Translations under genes and position numbers: made by a program
Notes under the pieces: generated by a model
Seen by the model: the letters and a program-made list of their open reading frames with translations, nothing else
Told to the model about the DNA's origin: nothing
Databases searched by the model: none
DNA from: Pectobacterium betavasculorum
Lineage (GTDB): Bacteria > Pseudomonadota > Gammaproteobacteria > Enterobacterales > Enterobacteriaceae
Length of the DNA: 64,000 bases
Assembly (NCBI RefSeq): GCF_000749845.1
Contig: NZ_JQHM01000015.1
Span: 1 to 64,000, forward strand
Direction of reading: 5' to 3'
Part shown: one piece after another, positions 34,474-42,017 of the stretch
Position numbering within the stretch: the first letter of the stretch is position 1
How the letters are laid out: each line of letters begins with the position of its first letter

Positions 34474-34904
34474 TTTATTAGGCCCGGTTACCCCAGGTAA
34501 TTCGGTCATTTTTATCTTTGTTCGTTTTAAGGGAAAACACCGTGTGCTCATCTTTTAAAAGCAATAATGAATGCTCGAAATATCCATTATCGCTTTGATA
34601 TCACAGCGCTATACTCCAAATAATTCGAGTTTCAGGACAAAAACGACAAGGCGTTTTTGAACAGCGCTTGCGCTGATCCCGAAGGGATGAGGCCTAAGGC
34701 CGAATAACGCGGCAAGAGAGGGCGTTCCGATGAGCTTACTCAGGTAAGTGATTCGGGTGACTGACAAATCTGCCTCTGGCAGATTTGAACGCTGCTTGCA
34801 GCGACCCCGCGGGGCGAGAGACACGTAAGTGTGTCGAGTAACGTAGCCAACGCACATGCAACTTGAAGTATTACAAGTATATACGGCACCGGGAAGAAGT
34901 CAGT
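34474..34904. other. Intergenic region before the APE cluster
   Basis: 431 bp without a gene. The first 135 bp are AT-rich and must hold any promoter of the APE operon; I see no convincing -35/-10 pair. The next 274 bp are a composite ERIC element, and only 21 bp remain between its end and the first ape start codon. Confidence 0.6.
34610..34883. repeat. Composite ERIC element with two hairpin inserts
   Basis: Ends TATACTCCAAATAATTCGAG and CTTGAAGTATTACAAGTATA are ERIC termini; the core GATGAGCTTACTCAGGTAAG with GTGATTCGGGTGACTGA is present. At 274 bp it is twice the ERIC length. The hairpin module occurs twice: at about 34635-34710 (stems AAAAACG/CGTTTTT, CAGCGC/GCGCTG, TCCC/GGGA, GGCC/GGCC) and at about 34761-34816 (AAATCTGCC/GGCAGATTT, CGCTGC/GCAGCG, CCCC/GGGG). 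It reaches to 22 bp before the apeC start, so it forms most of the leader of the APE transcript. Confidence 0.85.
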
Positions 34905-35633
34905 ATGAGATTAGCATTTTCAATCCTTGATTGGCAGGCCAGCGCGCCGGGCCTCAGCAGCGCGGACGACTGGTTAACCTGGTCGCGGATGCCTGCTGCT
35001 ATCAATGCCGGGCAACCTTTGGATAAATGTCGACATTTACCCATGATGGTGGCTCGTCGCCTCAATCAAGGGAGCCGTTTGGCGGTCGATAGTGGATTAG
35101 CGTTACTGCATCGCCAATCGGTTGATGCCATTGTCTTCACCTCTCGCCACGGCGAACTGGAACGCAACCTGAGTATCCTGAAAGCGCTTTCAGAAAATGA
35201 GAATGTTTCTCCTACTGATTTTGCGATGTCAGTACACAACGCGGCAGTAGGAAGCCTGACTATTACGGCGAAAGCGCCGCTGGTTTCCACATCAATTGCC
35301 GCAGGGATGGACTCTTTCCAGCAAGGCCTTATCGAAGCGAAGGCATTACAGGCTGCGGGATACAGTAATATTCTCTTAGTTGATTTTGATGGTGCGATCC
35401 CTGATTTCTACCACCCACATGTCCCGGCAGACATGCCTCGTTATCCCTACGCCGTTGCCCTATTGCTAGGGGATGGCGATGAAATGGTTTGTGAGTCTCG
35501 ACCTCCGGTGGCATCTCACCGCGTTGGTTCACCACAAAGTCTGTTGTTTTTGCATGCTTTTCTTGCCAGAAAATCGAATTTTTCCGTATCAGGCGAGCGC
35601 CTTGACTGGATATGGGAGAGAGGTGATGTCTGA
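34905..35633 (+). CDS. apeC: Ketosynthase-like chain length factor of aryl polyene synthesis
   Basis: 242 residues. Resembles the N-terminal half of a beta-ketoacyl-ACP synthase (MSVHNAAVGSLTITAKAP; then STSIAAGMDSF), but the position of the active-site Cys is not Cys (S128-I131 region). In Xenorhabdus APE synthesis the homologous ApeC pairs with the ketosynthase ApeO as a chain length factor. ATG 34905 was preferred over one 42 bp upstream, which would lie in the ERIC element. First gene of the cluster; it overlaps apeD by 8 bp. Confidence 0.82.
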   Translation: MRLAFSILDWQASAPGLSSADDWLTWSRMPAAINAGQPLDKCRHLPMMVARRLNQGSRLAVDSGLALLHRQSVDAIVFTSRHGELERNLSILKALSENENVSPTDFAMSVHNAAVGSLTITAKAPLVSTSIAAGMDSFQQGLIEAKALQAAGYSNILLVDFDGAIPDFYHPHVPADMPRYPYAVALLLGDGDEMVCESRPPVASHRVGSPQSLLFLHAFLARKSNFSVSGERLDWIWERGDV

Positions 35634-36414
35634 GTCATCGCTGGCTCTTCGTCCTTCTACCCGTCTGAATCGTTTATGGCGATTGACGATGACTGGCGTG
35701 TGTTTTGCTATGTTTGGCGTTGGCGGTTTACTGCTTTCTCTGGTGTGGTTCAATCTGTTGCTGATTCAGCGGGATACTGCTCGCCGCCGTCAGTTGGCTC
35801 GTCGCAGCATTTCCGCCAGCTTCCGATTTTTTTTATGCAGTGCCCGCAGACTCGGGGTGCTGGATTACCGTATTGATGGTATCGAAACCTTACAGCGCGA
35901 TCGCGGCTGTTTGATTGTTGCCAATCACCCGACGCTAATTGACTATGTTTTGCTGGCATCCGTCATGCCAGATGCCGACTGTCTGGTTAAGGCTGATTTA
36001 CAGAAAAACCTCTTTTTCCGCGGCGTTATTCGTGCCGCAGATTATCTGCTCAACAGCCAGTCTGATGCGCTATTACCGGACTGTCAGCAACGGATCGATA
36101 ACGGTGATGCGATCATTATCTTCCCCGAAGGCACACGCACGCGTTATGGAGAACCTCTTGTTCTGCAACGCGGTGCTGCAAATATTGCGGTGCGTTGCGG
36201 CTGTGATTTACGGGTTGTGCATATTCGCTGTAGCCAGAAAACATTGGGAAAACAAAGTCGTTGGTATCACATTCCGTCTGAAAAACCGTATTTTACGGTG
36301 AGCGTGCGCGAACGTATCAGCAGCGACATTTTTATGGCGCCTGGAGAGGCGCGATCCTTGGCGGCTCGCCGTTTGAATCGCCTTTTGCAGCAATCTTTAA
36401 CACCAGAAAGCTAA
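35626..36414 (+). CDS. apeD: Lysophospholipid/1-acylglycerol-phosphate-type acyltransferase
   Basis: 262 residues. One N-terminal membrane segment (about 23-47). PlsC-type motifs HPTLID (H101-x4-D106) and FPEGTR (166-171). In APE clusters it is thought to attach the polyene or a fatty acyl chain to a lipid anchor at the inner membrane. Start ATG 35626 overlaps the apeC stop; longer upstream versions run inside apeC and are rejected. Confidence 0.85.
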   Translation: MSESSLALRPSTRLNRLWRLTMTGVCFAMFGVGGLLLSLVWFNLLLIQRDTARRRQLARRSISASFRFFLCSARRLGVLDYRIDGIETLQRDRGCLIVANHPTLIDYVLLASVMPDADCLVKADLQKNLFFRGVIRAADYLLNSQSDALLPDCQQRIDNGDAIIIFPEGTRTRYGEPLVLQRGAANIAVRCGCDLRVVHIRCSQKTLGKQSRWYHIPSEKPYFTVSVRERISSDIFMAPGEARSLAARRLNRLLQQSLTPES

Positions 36415-36433
36415 ACACCATTTGGAAATGCAT

Positions 36434-36700
36434 ATGGAAAGTCTATTTATTGAAATCAAAGAGATGATTATTGATTCTCTTAATCTTGAAGATATCAGTG
36501 TTGATGAAATAGAAACGGACGCTCCGCTTTTTGGCGAGGGTCTTGGTCTGGATTCTATCGATGCACTTGAACTGGGATTAGCGGTTAAAAACCGTTACGG
36601 CGTCGTACTTTCTGCTGAAAGTGAAGAGGTGCGTCAACACTTCTTTTCTGTTGCCACCCTTGCTGCTTTTATTAACACTCAGCGCGCTGTGAGTGCCTGA
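36434..36700 (+). CDS. apeE: Acyl carrier protein (first of two)
   Basis: 88 residues, acidic. Phosphopantetheine attachment site LGLDSIDALEL with S41. Start at ATG 36434, with GGAA at a good distance; TTG 36422 and ATG 36428 upstream are possible but poorer. Carries the growing polyene as a thioester. It needs activation by a phosphopantetheinyl transferase, which is not encoded in the cluster. Confidence 0.88.
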   Translation: MESLFIEIKEMIIDSLNLEDISVDEIETDAPLFGEGLGLDSIDALELGLAVKNRYGVVLSAESEEVRQHFFSVATLAAFINTQRAVSA

Positions 36701-36719
36701 TAGTAAAAATGAGTTGATG

Positions 36720-36968
36720 ATGGATAAAAACGAAATTTATCAGGAGATTATAGGCTTACTGGTCAAGTTATTTGAACTGGATGCTGATGATATCAAACCT
36801 GAATCCCGCCTCTATGAAGATCTTGAGTTAGATAGCATCGATGCGGTGGATATGGTAGTTCACCTGCAAAAACGCATCGGGCGTAAAATATCGCCGGAAA
36901 TTTTTAAATCCGTGCGTACCGTGCAGGATGTGGCGGATGCGGTAGAAAATCTGCTCCGTGAAGGCTGA
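36720..36968 (+). CDS. apeF: Acyl carrier protein (second of two)
   Basis: 82 residues with the site LELDSIDAVDM, S39. Two ACPs in tandem are a constant feature of APE clusters; in Xenorhabdus doucetiae ApeE and ApeF have been shown to work in the same assembly line. ATG 36717 directly before ATG 36720 is an alternative start. Confidence 0.88.
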   Translation: MDKNEIYQEIIGLLVKLFELDADDIKPESRLYEDLELDSIDAVDMVVHLQKRIGRKISPEIFKSVRTVQDVADAVENLLREG

Positions 36969-36983
36969 TGAGTTCGCCAGGTG

Positions 36984-37559
36984 ATGCGTGTTCTTATCAG
37001 TAGTCTGAACATCTTAGTGACGCTCGCCTGGCCTTTTCTGGCCTGGTTTAGCATCACGCACCCTGAACATCGCTGGCTACTTGCGGTATTGGCGCTGATG
37101 TTTGTTCTGCGTTTCGCTACGTTGCGTGATGAGAGCACTTTATTTGCAAACAACGTGTTTAAAGGGACTGCTCTGTGGCTGGCTGCGATGGGGGGTGCAC
37201 TTTCCGTTGCCAGTTTATTACTGCGCGATGGTGGCTGGCTGCTGTGGTATCCCGTTGCGGTAAATGGCGTCATGTTGATGCTTTTTGGTGGCTCGCTTTA
37301 TAGCGGCATGCCGCTTGTAGAGCGTCTTGCCCGACTTCGGGAACCTGAACTCCCCGAGCAGGCGATTTCCTATACGCGTCGTGTGACGAAAGTCTGGTGT
37401 TGGTTTTTTATTTTTAACGGCAGTATCGCTGTGCTGACCTGTCTTGTCGGCAATCTTCATTGGTGGACGTTATGGAACGGCGCGATCAGCTATGTGCTTA
37501 TGGGATTGTTGATGGGGGGAGAGTGGTTGATACGCCAGCGTCTGAGGAAGCGCGTATGA
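36984..37559 (+). CDS. apeG: Membrane protein of the APE cluster (COG4648 type)
   Basis: 191 residues, five to six hydrophobic segments, no catalytic motif that I recognise. The family is found almost only in APE-type clusters beside the AMP ligase. Its stop overlaps the start of apeH (ATGA), which indicates translational coupling. Its role is unknown; a membrane scaffold or transport part is possible. Confidence 0.78.
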   Translation: MRVLISSLNILVTLAWPFLAWFSITHPEHRWLLAVLALMFVLRFATLRDESTLFANNVFKGTALWLAAMGGALSVASLLLRDGGWLLWYPVAVNGVMLMLFGGSLYSGMPLVERLARLREPELPEQAISYTRRVTKVWCWFFIFNGSIAVLTCLVGNLHWWTLWNGAISYVLMGLLMGGEWLIRQRLRKRV

Positions 37560-38911
37560 ACGGGTTCACTGTCCGCGCCGTTAATGACTGGCTGTCGGGG
37601 AATGATGCTCCTCAGCGCATTGTTGCCAGTAATGGTGCCAGTACGTTCACGCTGAGTATGCTGAAAGCGCAGGTGATTGCGCTTTGTCAGCAGCTAAGCC
37701 TGCGGAATGAAACGCGCTGGGCGCTGTGTTTTGAAGACAGCTACCGCTTCACGATCGGGCTTCTTGCGGCTCTGCATGCAGGAAAAATCCCTGTCATCCC
37801 GGGTCACTGCCGCCAATCAGTATTAGAAGAACAGGCGGATGAATTTGATGGGTTATTGACCGATGTATCGCTGCATTTGAACTGCCCGATATTTACCCTG
37901 ACGGCTGAGACGGTGAGCGTCACTGATGCTGTGTTGCCCTCCATACCCGATGATGCCTGTGTTGTCTTATTCACGTCAGGATCTACCGGGAAGCCACGTC
38001 AGATTGTTAAACCTGTTCGCTGTCTTGATGAAGAGTCGCGTTGGCTGGCGGATCGCTGGGGCGCGTATTTACAAGGCTGTGATGTGATCGCTTCCGTCAC
38101 CCACCAGCATTTATATGGTCTGACGTTTCGCATCTGGTTACCGATGGCGCTGGGGTTGCGCTTTGATAGCCGCCAACTGCTTTATACCGAACAGCTTACT
38201 TCACAAAACCGCCACCAGCGTCATGTGTTTATCAGTAGCCCGGCATTCTTACGCCGCATCGATCGTGCGCTTCCTGCTCCTTTATGTTCGTTGATTGTCT
38301 CCGCGGGAGGAACATTACCCTGGCTGCATGCCGAAGCGGCAGCGGAGTGGTTTATGCGCCCCATCAATGAGATATACGGCAGTACAGAAACGGGGGTTTT
38401 GGCCTGGCGCACGCGCGCGACGGATGCCGTGCCGTGGCAGTTGTTTCCCGGCGTGTCACTACGGCATGATGAACATGATAGCTGGTGGGCGCAGTCGGCG
38501 CTGATTCCCAATGCTCAGGGACACAAGCTGGATGACCGGCTGGTGTTTGATGGCGACGGTCATTTTCAACTGTGCGGCAGACACGATCGAGTAGTGAAGA
38601 TCGAAGACAAACGCATCTCGCTAAGCGAGATAGAACGGCGTTTACTCGATCTACCCGACATTGCTGATGCGGTTGCGCTCCAGGTCACGCGCCCGGAGCG
38701 TAGCGGGATTGGTGTAGTGTTAGTGTTGAATACTCCCGACAAGCTCGCTGACTTACCGAATTTGAAACGCCAATGGCGGCATGAATTGCAAAAATGGCTG
38801 GAGCCGTTAGCGATGCCGCGTTTCTGGCGCATCGTCGACGTTATTCCCCACAACAGCCAGAGTAAACGTGCCTGGCCGCAGATACAGGAATTGTTTCATG
38901 TTGCCCGTTGA
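37556..38911 (+). CDS. apeH: AMP-dependent acyl/aryl-ACP ligase of aryl polyene synthesis
   Basis: 451 residues. ANL-family adenylate-forming enzyme: FTSGSTGKP (139-147), INEIYGSTETG, and the C-terminal GRHDRVVKIEDKRISLSEIE hinge with its Lys/Glu pattern. It is taken to activate the aromatic starter (4-hydroxybenzoate/coumarate type) and load it on an ACP. The cluster encodes no enzyme that would make the starter. An upstream in-frame ATG inside apeG was rejected. Confidence 0.86.
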   Translation: MNGFTVRAVNDWLSGNDAPQRIVASNGASTFTLSMLKAQVIALCQQLSLRNETRWALCFEDSYRFTIGLLAALHAGKIPVIPGHCRQSVLEEQADEFDGLLTDVSLHLNCPIFTLTAETVSVTDAVLPSIPDDACVVLFTSGSTGKPRQIVKPVRCLDEESRWLADRWGAYLQGCDVIASVTHQHLYGLTFRIWLPMALGLRFDSRQLLYTEQLTSQNRHQRHVFISSPAFLRRIDRALPAPLCSLIVSAGGTLPWLHAEAAAEWFMRPINEIYGSTETGVLAWRTRATDAVPWQLFPGVSLRHDEHDSWWAQSALIPNAQGHKLDDRLVFDGDGHFQLCGRHDRVVKIEDKRISLSEIERRLLDLPDIADAVALQVTRPERSGIGVVLVLNTPDKLADLPNLKRQWRHELQKWLEPLAMPRFWRIVDVIPHNSQSKRAWPQIQELFHVAR

Positions 38912-39287
38912 GCTTGCCCGGCACGATGTAAAAAAGACGGATGAAACGTCTCAGGTTGAATTGATGCTACAGGTTGAGCCTGATCTTTTCTGGTTCAATG
39001 GTCACTTTACCGGACAGCCGCTGCTGCCCGGTGTGGCACAGTTGGATTGGGTCATGCATTACGCGACGACGATGCTGGCGCAAGGGTGGACGTTTTTATC
39101 TATTGAAAACATTAAATTCCAGCAGCCGATTTTGCCCGGAAAAACGCTGCGTCTGGTGCTGACATGGCACGCGGGAAAGCAATGGTTAACCTTTAGCTAC
39201 ACCATTCTCGATGGTGATACTGAGCGCACAGCCAGCAGCGGAAAAATAAAGCTCACGCCGATTATGGAAGACAGACCATGTCAGTAA
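38898..39287 (+). CDS. apeI: 3-hydroxyacyl-ACP dehydratase-like hotdog protein
   Basis: 129 residues. FabA/FabZ-like hotdog with FNGHFTGQPLLPGVAQLD, where H36 is the expected catalytic His. Introduces the trans double bond in each elongation cycle together with ApeP. Overlaps apeH by 14 bp and apeJ by 10 bp. Confidence 0.84.
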   Translation: MLPVELARHDVKKTDETSQVELMLQVEPDLFWFNGHFTGQPLLPGVAQLDWVMHYATTMLAQGWTFLSIENIKFQQPILPGKTLRLVLTWHAGKQWLTFSYTILDGDTERTASSGKIKLTPIMEDRPCQ

Positions 39288-40993
39288 ATGGCGCATTCTC
39301 GCCCTGCGTGGTGATCCCCTGTTATAACCACGGTGTCATGATGGCGTCGGTGCTTGCACGCCTGGAACCGCTAGCGTTACCTATTTTTATTGTTGATGAT
39401 GGCAGCGATGCGGCTACACAGCACGTCCTCAATCTGCTGGCAGCGGAAATTGACGATGTGACGTTGATTCGCTTGGCGCACAACAGTGGGAAAGGTGCAG
39501 CGGTGATGCGTGGTATTGAAGCCGCTGCGCAGGCTGGGTTTAGCCATGCCTTACAGGTTGATGCCGACGGGCAGCATCAGATTGAAGATGCGCCGCTTTT
39601 GTTGGATGAGGCAAAAACGCACCCAGATTGCCTGATTTCCGGTCGACCTCGTTACGATGCCTCGGTACCTAAATCACGCCTTTACGGGCGCTATGTCACC
39701 CACGTTTGGGTCTGGATTGAAACGCTATCTCTCTCCATCAAGGACAGCATGTGTGGTTTCCGTATCTATCCGGTTGCGGCCACGGTATCTCTTCTCTCCC
39801 GAAAGTCTCTTGGTCGTCGTATGGATTTCGATACGGAAATTATGGTGCGACTGTACTGGGCGGGAACGCCCAGTCGCTTTATTGAAACGGCAGTCACGTA
39901 TCCAGAAAACGGTCTATCTCATTTCGATGCGTTGCACGACAACCTGCGGATTTCCTGGATGCATACCCGCCTGTTTTTCGGCATGCTTCCGCGTATTCCC
40001 GTGTTACTAAGACGGCAGCATCAGCAGCACTGGGCGGGTACATCGGAGCGTAAGGGCTTACTCGGTATGCGGTTCATGCTGGCGGTCTATCAGCGGTTAG
40101 GGCGTGGAGTATTTACACTGTTTCTCTGGCCTGTTATCGCGTTTTACTGGCTGACCGGCCGCACTGCGCGTCAGGCGTCTCAGTCATGGCTGCGGCAAAT
40201 TGGGGAGTATGCGCGCCAGCACGATATCCTGCTGCCCAAACCGCTCAACAGCTATCACCATTTTCTCCGTTTTGGTCAGGCGATGCTGGATAAAATTGCC
40301 AGTTGGCGTGGCGATCTACTCTGGGGGCGCGATATTGATTTTGCTCCCGGTGCACAAGAAGCCATTGAGCACGGCAGGCAAAAAGGGCAGTTGATTCTGG
40401 CCTCGCACCTTGGCGATATCGAGGTATGCCGTGCACTGGCACCGCAGGTGAGTGGGCTGGTGATTAACGCACTGGTGTTTACTGAAAACTCCCAGCGTTT
40501 TAAGCAGGTACTGGAAGAGATCGCTCCGCAGGCCGGTGTGAATCTTATCCCTGTTAGCAACATTGGACCGGATACCGCGATTATGCTGCAACAAAAGCTG
40601 GATGCCGGTGAATGGGTTGCGATTGTCGGCGATCGCACGGCGGTCAATCGTCAGCGCGGCGGAGTGCGACGCGTGGTGTGGAGCCGGTTTTTGGGAAAAG
40701 AAGCGCCTTTCCCTCAGGGGCCTTTTATTTTGGCCGCGGCGCTACGTTGCCCCGTATTACTGATGTTTGTTATCCGCGAGCAGAAAAAGCTGCGTGTCTA
40801 CTGCGAACCCTTTGCCGATAGCATTGCGTTGCCGCGTCCAACCCGACAGCAGGCTTTACAGCAGGTTGTCGATCGCTATGCCGAACGGCTGGCGCACTAT
40901 GCGCTGAAATCCCCACTCGACTGGTTTAATTTTTTTGATTTCTGGAGTCTGCCTGATGATGACGGCCGAACTGTTGGGAAAAAGGAGTCATAG
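39278..40993 (+). CDS. apeJ: Glycosyltransferase 2 / lipid A-type acyltransferase fusion
   Basis: 571 residues, two domains. Residues 1-240: GT2 glycosyltransferase with VVIPCYNHG, VDDGSD and DADGQHQ (D95, D97). Residues 260-560: HtrB/LpxL-like acyltransferase after a hydrophobic segment (276-293), with the HLGDIE motif (H377-x4-E382). The combination suggests that the polyene is linked to a sugar or lipid carrier and acylated at the membrane. The fusion is normal for ApeJ of enterobacterial APE clusters. Confidence 0.86.
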   Translation: MSVNGAFSPCVVIPCYNHGVMMASVLARLEPLALPIFIVDDGSDAATQHVLNLLAAEIDDVTLIRLAHNSGKGAAVMRGIEAAAQAGFSHALQVDADGQHQIEDAPLLLDEAKTHPDCLISGRPRYDASVPKSRLYGRYVTHVWVWIETLSLSIKDSMCGFRIYPVAATVSLLSRKSLGRRMDFDTEIMVRLYWAGTPSRFIETAVTYPENGLSHFDALHDNLRISWMHTRLFFGMLPRIPVLLRRQHQQHWAGTSERKGLLGMRFMLAVYQRLGRGVFTLFLWPVIAFYWLTGRTARQASQSWLRQIGEYARQHDILLPKPLNSYHHFLRFGQAMLDKIASWRGDLLWGRDIDFAPGAQEAIEHGRQKGQLILASHLGDIEVCRALAPQVSGLVINALVFTENSQRFKQVLEEIAPQAGVNLIPVSNIGPDTAIMLQQKLDAGEWVAIVGDRTAVNRQRGGVRRVVWSRFLGKEAPFPQGPFILAAALRCPVLLMFVIREQKKLRVYCEPFADSIALPRPTRQQALQQVVDRYAERLAHYALKSPLDWFNFFDFWSLPDDDGRTVGKKES

Positions 40994-41415
40994 TGCTAAA
41001 CGATCCCCGCTTAAGCCATGAGGTTGAACTAACCGTGTCTTTCCATGACTGCGATCCGATGGGCGTAGTGTGGCACGGTAACTATTTCCGTTTTTTTGAA
41101 GTGGCGCGCGAGGCGCTGCTCAGCAAATTTAACTATGGCTATCGCGAAATGCAGGCATCTGGCTATGTGTGGCCTGTGGTTGATACGCGGGTGAAATACC
41201 GGACGGCGCTGACTTACGAACAGCGTATACGCATTCGTGCCACTATCGAAGAAGTCGAGAATCGTTTGCGCATCGCTTACCTGATTTTCGATGCCGAAAG
41301 CGGCCAGCGCGCGACGACCGGCTATACGATTCAGGTCGCGGTACAGGAAGGGTGTCGTGAACTGAGTTTTGTTTCTCCCTCTATTTTATTTGAGCGCCTT
41401 GGAGTGACACCATGA
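40993..41415 (+). CDS. apeK: Acyl-ACP/CoA thioesterase (4HBT family)
   Basis: 140 residues. Hotdog thioesterase with FHDCDPMGVVWHGNYFRFFE; D21 is the typical catalytic Asp. Start GTG 40993 with an AAAGGAG ribosome site, overlapping the apeJ stop by one base. It may release finished polyene acids or clear wrongly loaded ACP. Confidence 0.85.
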   Translation: MLNDPRLSHEVELTVSFHDCDPMGVVWHGNYFRFFEVAREALLSKFNYGYREMQASGYVWPVVDTRVKYRTALTYEQRIRIRATIEEVENRLRIAYLIFDAESGQRATTGYTIQVAVQEGCRELSFVSPSILFERLGVTP

Positions 41416-42017
41416 TACGACTGATTGTCGCGGTTCTTGTGCTGTTGAGCGGTGTGGCGCAGGCCGTTACGCTGGATGATTTACAACAGCGGTTCAGTAG
41501 CCAGCCTGTTGTGCGGGCTGATTTCACCCAACTGCGTGAAATAAAAGGCATGGCAAAGCCGCTGAAATCCGGCGGACAACTGCTGATCGCGCAGGATAAA
41601 GGGTTGTGGTGGCATCAGGCCACGCCGTTTCCGTTGACGATGGTATTAGATGAAACGCGTATGGTTCAGGTAATGAACGGGCAAGCGCCGCAGATCGTTA
41701 CGGCGGAAAGCAATCCGCAGATGTTTCAGTTTAACCACCTGTTACGTGCCTTGTTTCAGGCCGATCGCCTCGTATTAGAGCAGAATTTTTCTATCAATTT
41801 TACCGATCTCGGTAAGCAGCAGTGGCGGCTGGTGCTGACGCCAAAAACGTCGCCGTTAGATAAACTGTTCAACACGATTACGCTGAACGGCGGTGCGTTT
41901 CTTGACGGCATTGCGCTGGATGACCGCCAGGGCGACATGACCAGAATTACGCTGAGCAATCAGCGGATCGAACCCCGGATGCTAAGCGATGATGAGCTAC
42001 AGCGTTTCGTTTTCTGA
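41412..42017 (+). CDS. apeL: LolA-like periplasmic lipid carrier
   Basis: 201 residues. Signal peptide (about 1-18, cleaved after AQA). The body is LolA-like (DDLQQRFSSQPVVRADFTQLRE), a half-barrel fold that carries lipidated cargo through the periplasm. With ApeM it probably moves the polyene lipid from the inner to the outer membrane. Overlaps apeK and apeM. Confidence 0.83.
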   Translation: MIRLIVAVLVLLSGVAQAVTLDDLQQRFSSQPVVRADFTQLREIKGMAKPLKSGGQLLIAQDKGLWWHQATPFPLTMVLDETRMVQVMNGQAPQIVTAESNPQMFQFNHLLRALFQADRLVLEQNFSINFTDLGKQQWRLVLTPKTSPLDKLFNTITLNGGAFLDGIALDDRQGDMTRITLSNQRIEPRMLSDDELQRFVF

